A DNA stretch of 34,570 bases from an uncultured Chitinophagaceae bacterium (lineage in GTDB: Bacteria; Bacteroidota; Bacteroidia; Chitinophagales; Chitinophagaceae): assembly GCA_903870685.1 (NCBI GenBank), contig CAIQDX010000126.1, positions 1 through 34,570 on the forward strand, written 5' to 3'. Position numbers and translations under genes: made by a program. Shown here piece by piece: positions 34,093 through 34,570 of this stretch. The first letter of the stretch is position 1; each line of letters begins with the position of its first letter. The notes below the pieces were generated by a model that saw only the letters and a program-made list of their open reading frames with translations, was not told the DNA's origin and did not search any database.

Positions 34093-34179
34093 GGGGAACA
34101 AGGAAATAATTCCAAAATCGTAAACTATTTACTCTTTGATTTGATGAAATCTCACAGGAAGGATAAAAATTCAAAAATT

Positions 34180-34570
34180 TTAGATTTTATCTATAACTGA
34201 CCTCTTTGAAAATTGAATAATTAAAACAGGCAATAAAATCAAATTGGTTAAAGTGCCTGTTACCAATGTTAAAGAAGTAAGCCATCCCAACGCTTTAATA
34301 CCTCCAAAACCACTGAAACAAAAAATAATAAATCCGGCAATCAGTACTAATGATGTATAAATAATACTAATGCCTGTATGGCGGATTGTTTGTACCAATG
34401 TTGGTCTTACAGCATTATTAAAACGTGGTAGTTCTTGTTTATAATTTACTAAAAATCGAATGGTAACATCAATTACAATTCCTAAAGCAACACTAAAAAC
34501 AATTACTGTTGATGGTTTTAAAGTAATGCCAATCCAACCCATAATACCCGCAGTAATAATTAATGGAATT
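34180..34570 (-). CDS. RND/MMPL-family transporter, C-terminal end (partial)
   Basis: The reading frame is open to the right window edge, so only about the last 130 residues are visible. They contain the last transmembrane helices of an RND-superfamily permease of the MMPL/HAE3 type: GIMGWIGITLKPSTVIVFSV, ALGIVIDVTIRFL, then two further helices and a short basic tail (SKRSVIDKI). The usual pattern in this family is GIxVDDTIHFL, with paired acidic residues linked to proton relay; here it reads GIVIDVTIRFL, keeping one Asp only. It is upstream of SusC pair 2 in the same direction, 149 bp away, with no clear terminator between. The family call is good; the exact substrate class is unknown. Confidence 0.85.
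   Translation of the reverse strand, partial: IPLIITAGIMGWIGITLKPSTVIVFSVALGIVIDVTIRFLVNYKQELPRFNNAVRPTLVQTIRHTGISIIYTSLVLIAGFIIFCFSGFGGIKALGWLTSLTLVTGTLTNLILLPVLIIQFSKRSVIDKI

Noticed and set aside
1-34570. CRISPR array, prophage, insertion sequence, toxin-antitoxin or known defence island
   Set aside because: No spacer-repeat structure, transposase, integrase, tRNA-end att site or defence-type protein was seen; the genes are housekeeping, envelope and uptake functions.

Overview
The window is AT-rich bacterial DNA from a member of the Bacteroidota, most likely a Chitinophagaceae-type (Chitinophagia) organism. The evidence is two tandem SusC/SusD outer-membrane uptake pairs, an S46 dipeptidyl-peptidase, a DUF4369-TlpA-type thioredoxin lipoprotein, near absence of Shine-Dalgarno sequences, and several promoter-like TAnnTTTG (-7) boxes upstream of genes. 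The genus cannot be fixed from sequence reading alone. No tRNA, rRNA, CRISPR array, insertion sequence, integrase or phage gene was seen.

Layout: (1) 1-3136 (+): the end of a cell-elongation operon, with PBP2 (mrdA, 5' truncated by the window edge) followed by rodA. (2) 3137-3987: an MBL-fold hydrolase whose start is bracketed by two inverted copies of a GC-rich palindromic repeat, one of them inside the coding sequence. (3) 5713-4020 (-): an ECF sigma factor, a one-TM protein with short internal repeats (probable anti-sigma) and a small Spy-like periplasmic protein, forming a compact envelope-signalling cassette. (4) 5853-8012 (+): S46 peptidase. (5) 11559-8173 (-): a large multi-PAS hybrid histidine kinase with two receiver domains. 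(6) 11695-14437: an AlkA-type glycosylase (-), diverging from the tRNA-modification methyltransferase MnmD (+), then an NTF2-like secreted protein and an SPFH/prohibitin protein. (7) 14450-15678 (-): a small two-TM protein and a membrane-anchored M23 peptidase, diverging from alaS (15865-18573, +). (8) 18721-23374 (+): a double-PDZ secreted protein, a DUF1028 protein, gatB and a TlpA-like lipoprotein. (9) 24099-23392 (-): an unknown secreted protein. (10) 34030-24186 (-): two complete SusC-SusD pairs in tandem, each followed by an intrinsic terminator, then the C-terminal end of an RND/MMPL-family transporter at the right edge.

Most of the window is housekeeping and envelope biology: wall elongation (PBP2, RodA, M23), translation (AlaRS, GatB, MnmD), envelope stress signalling, and peptide or nutrient acquisition (S46, SusCD). 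No obvious new defence or mobile system is visible. The items most worth a second look are the sigma / VPxxYF-repeat / Spy-like cassette, the 464-bp regulatory region at 28699-29162 (a perfect dyad over a putative -33 box plus an 11-bp-phased repeat array), the palindromic repeat translated inside the MBL protein, and a terminator-like hairpin embedded in a small membrane-protein gene.
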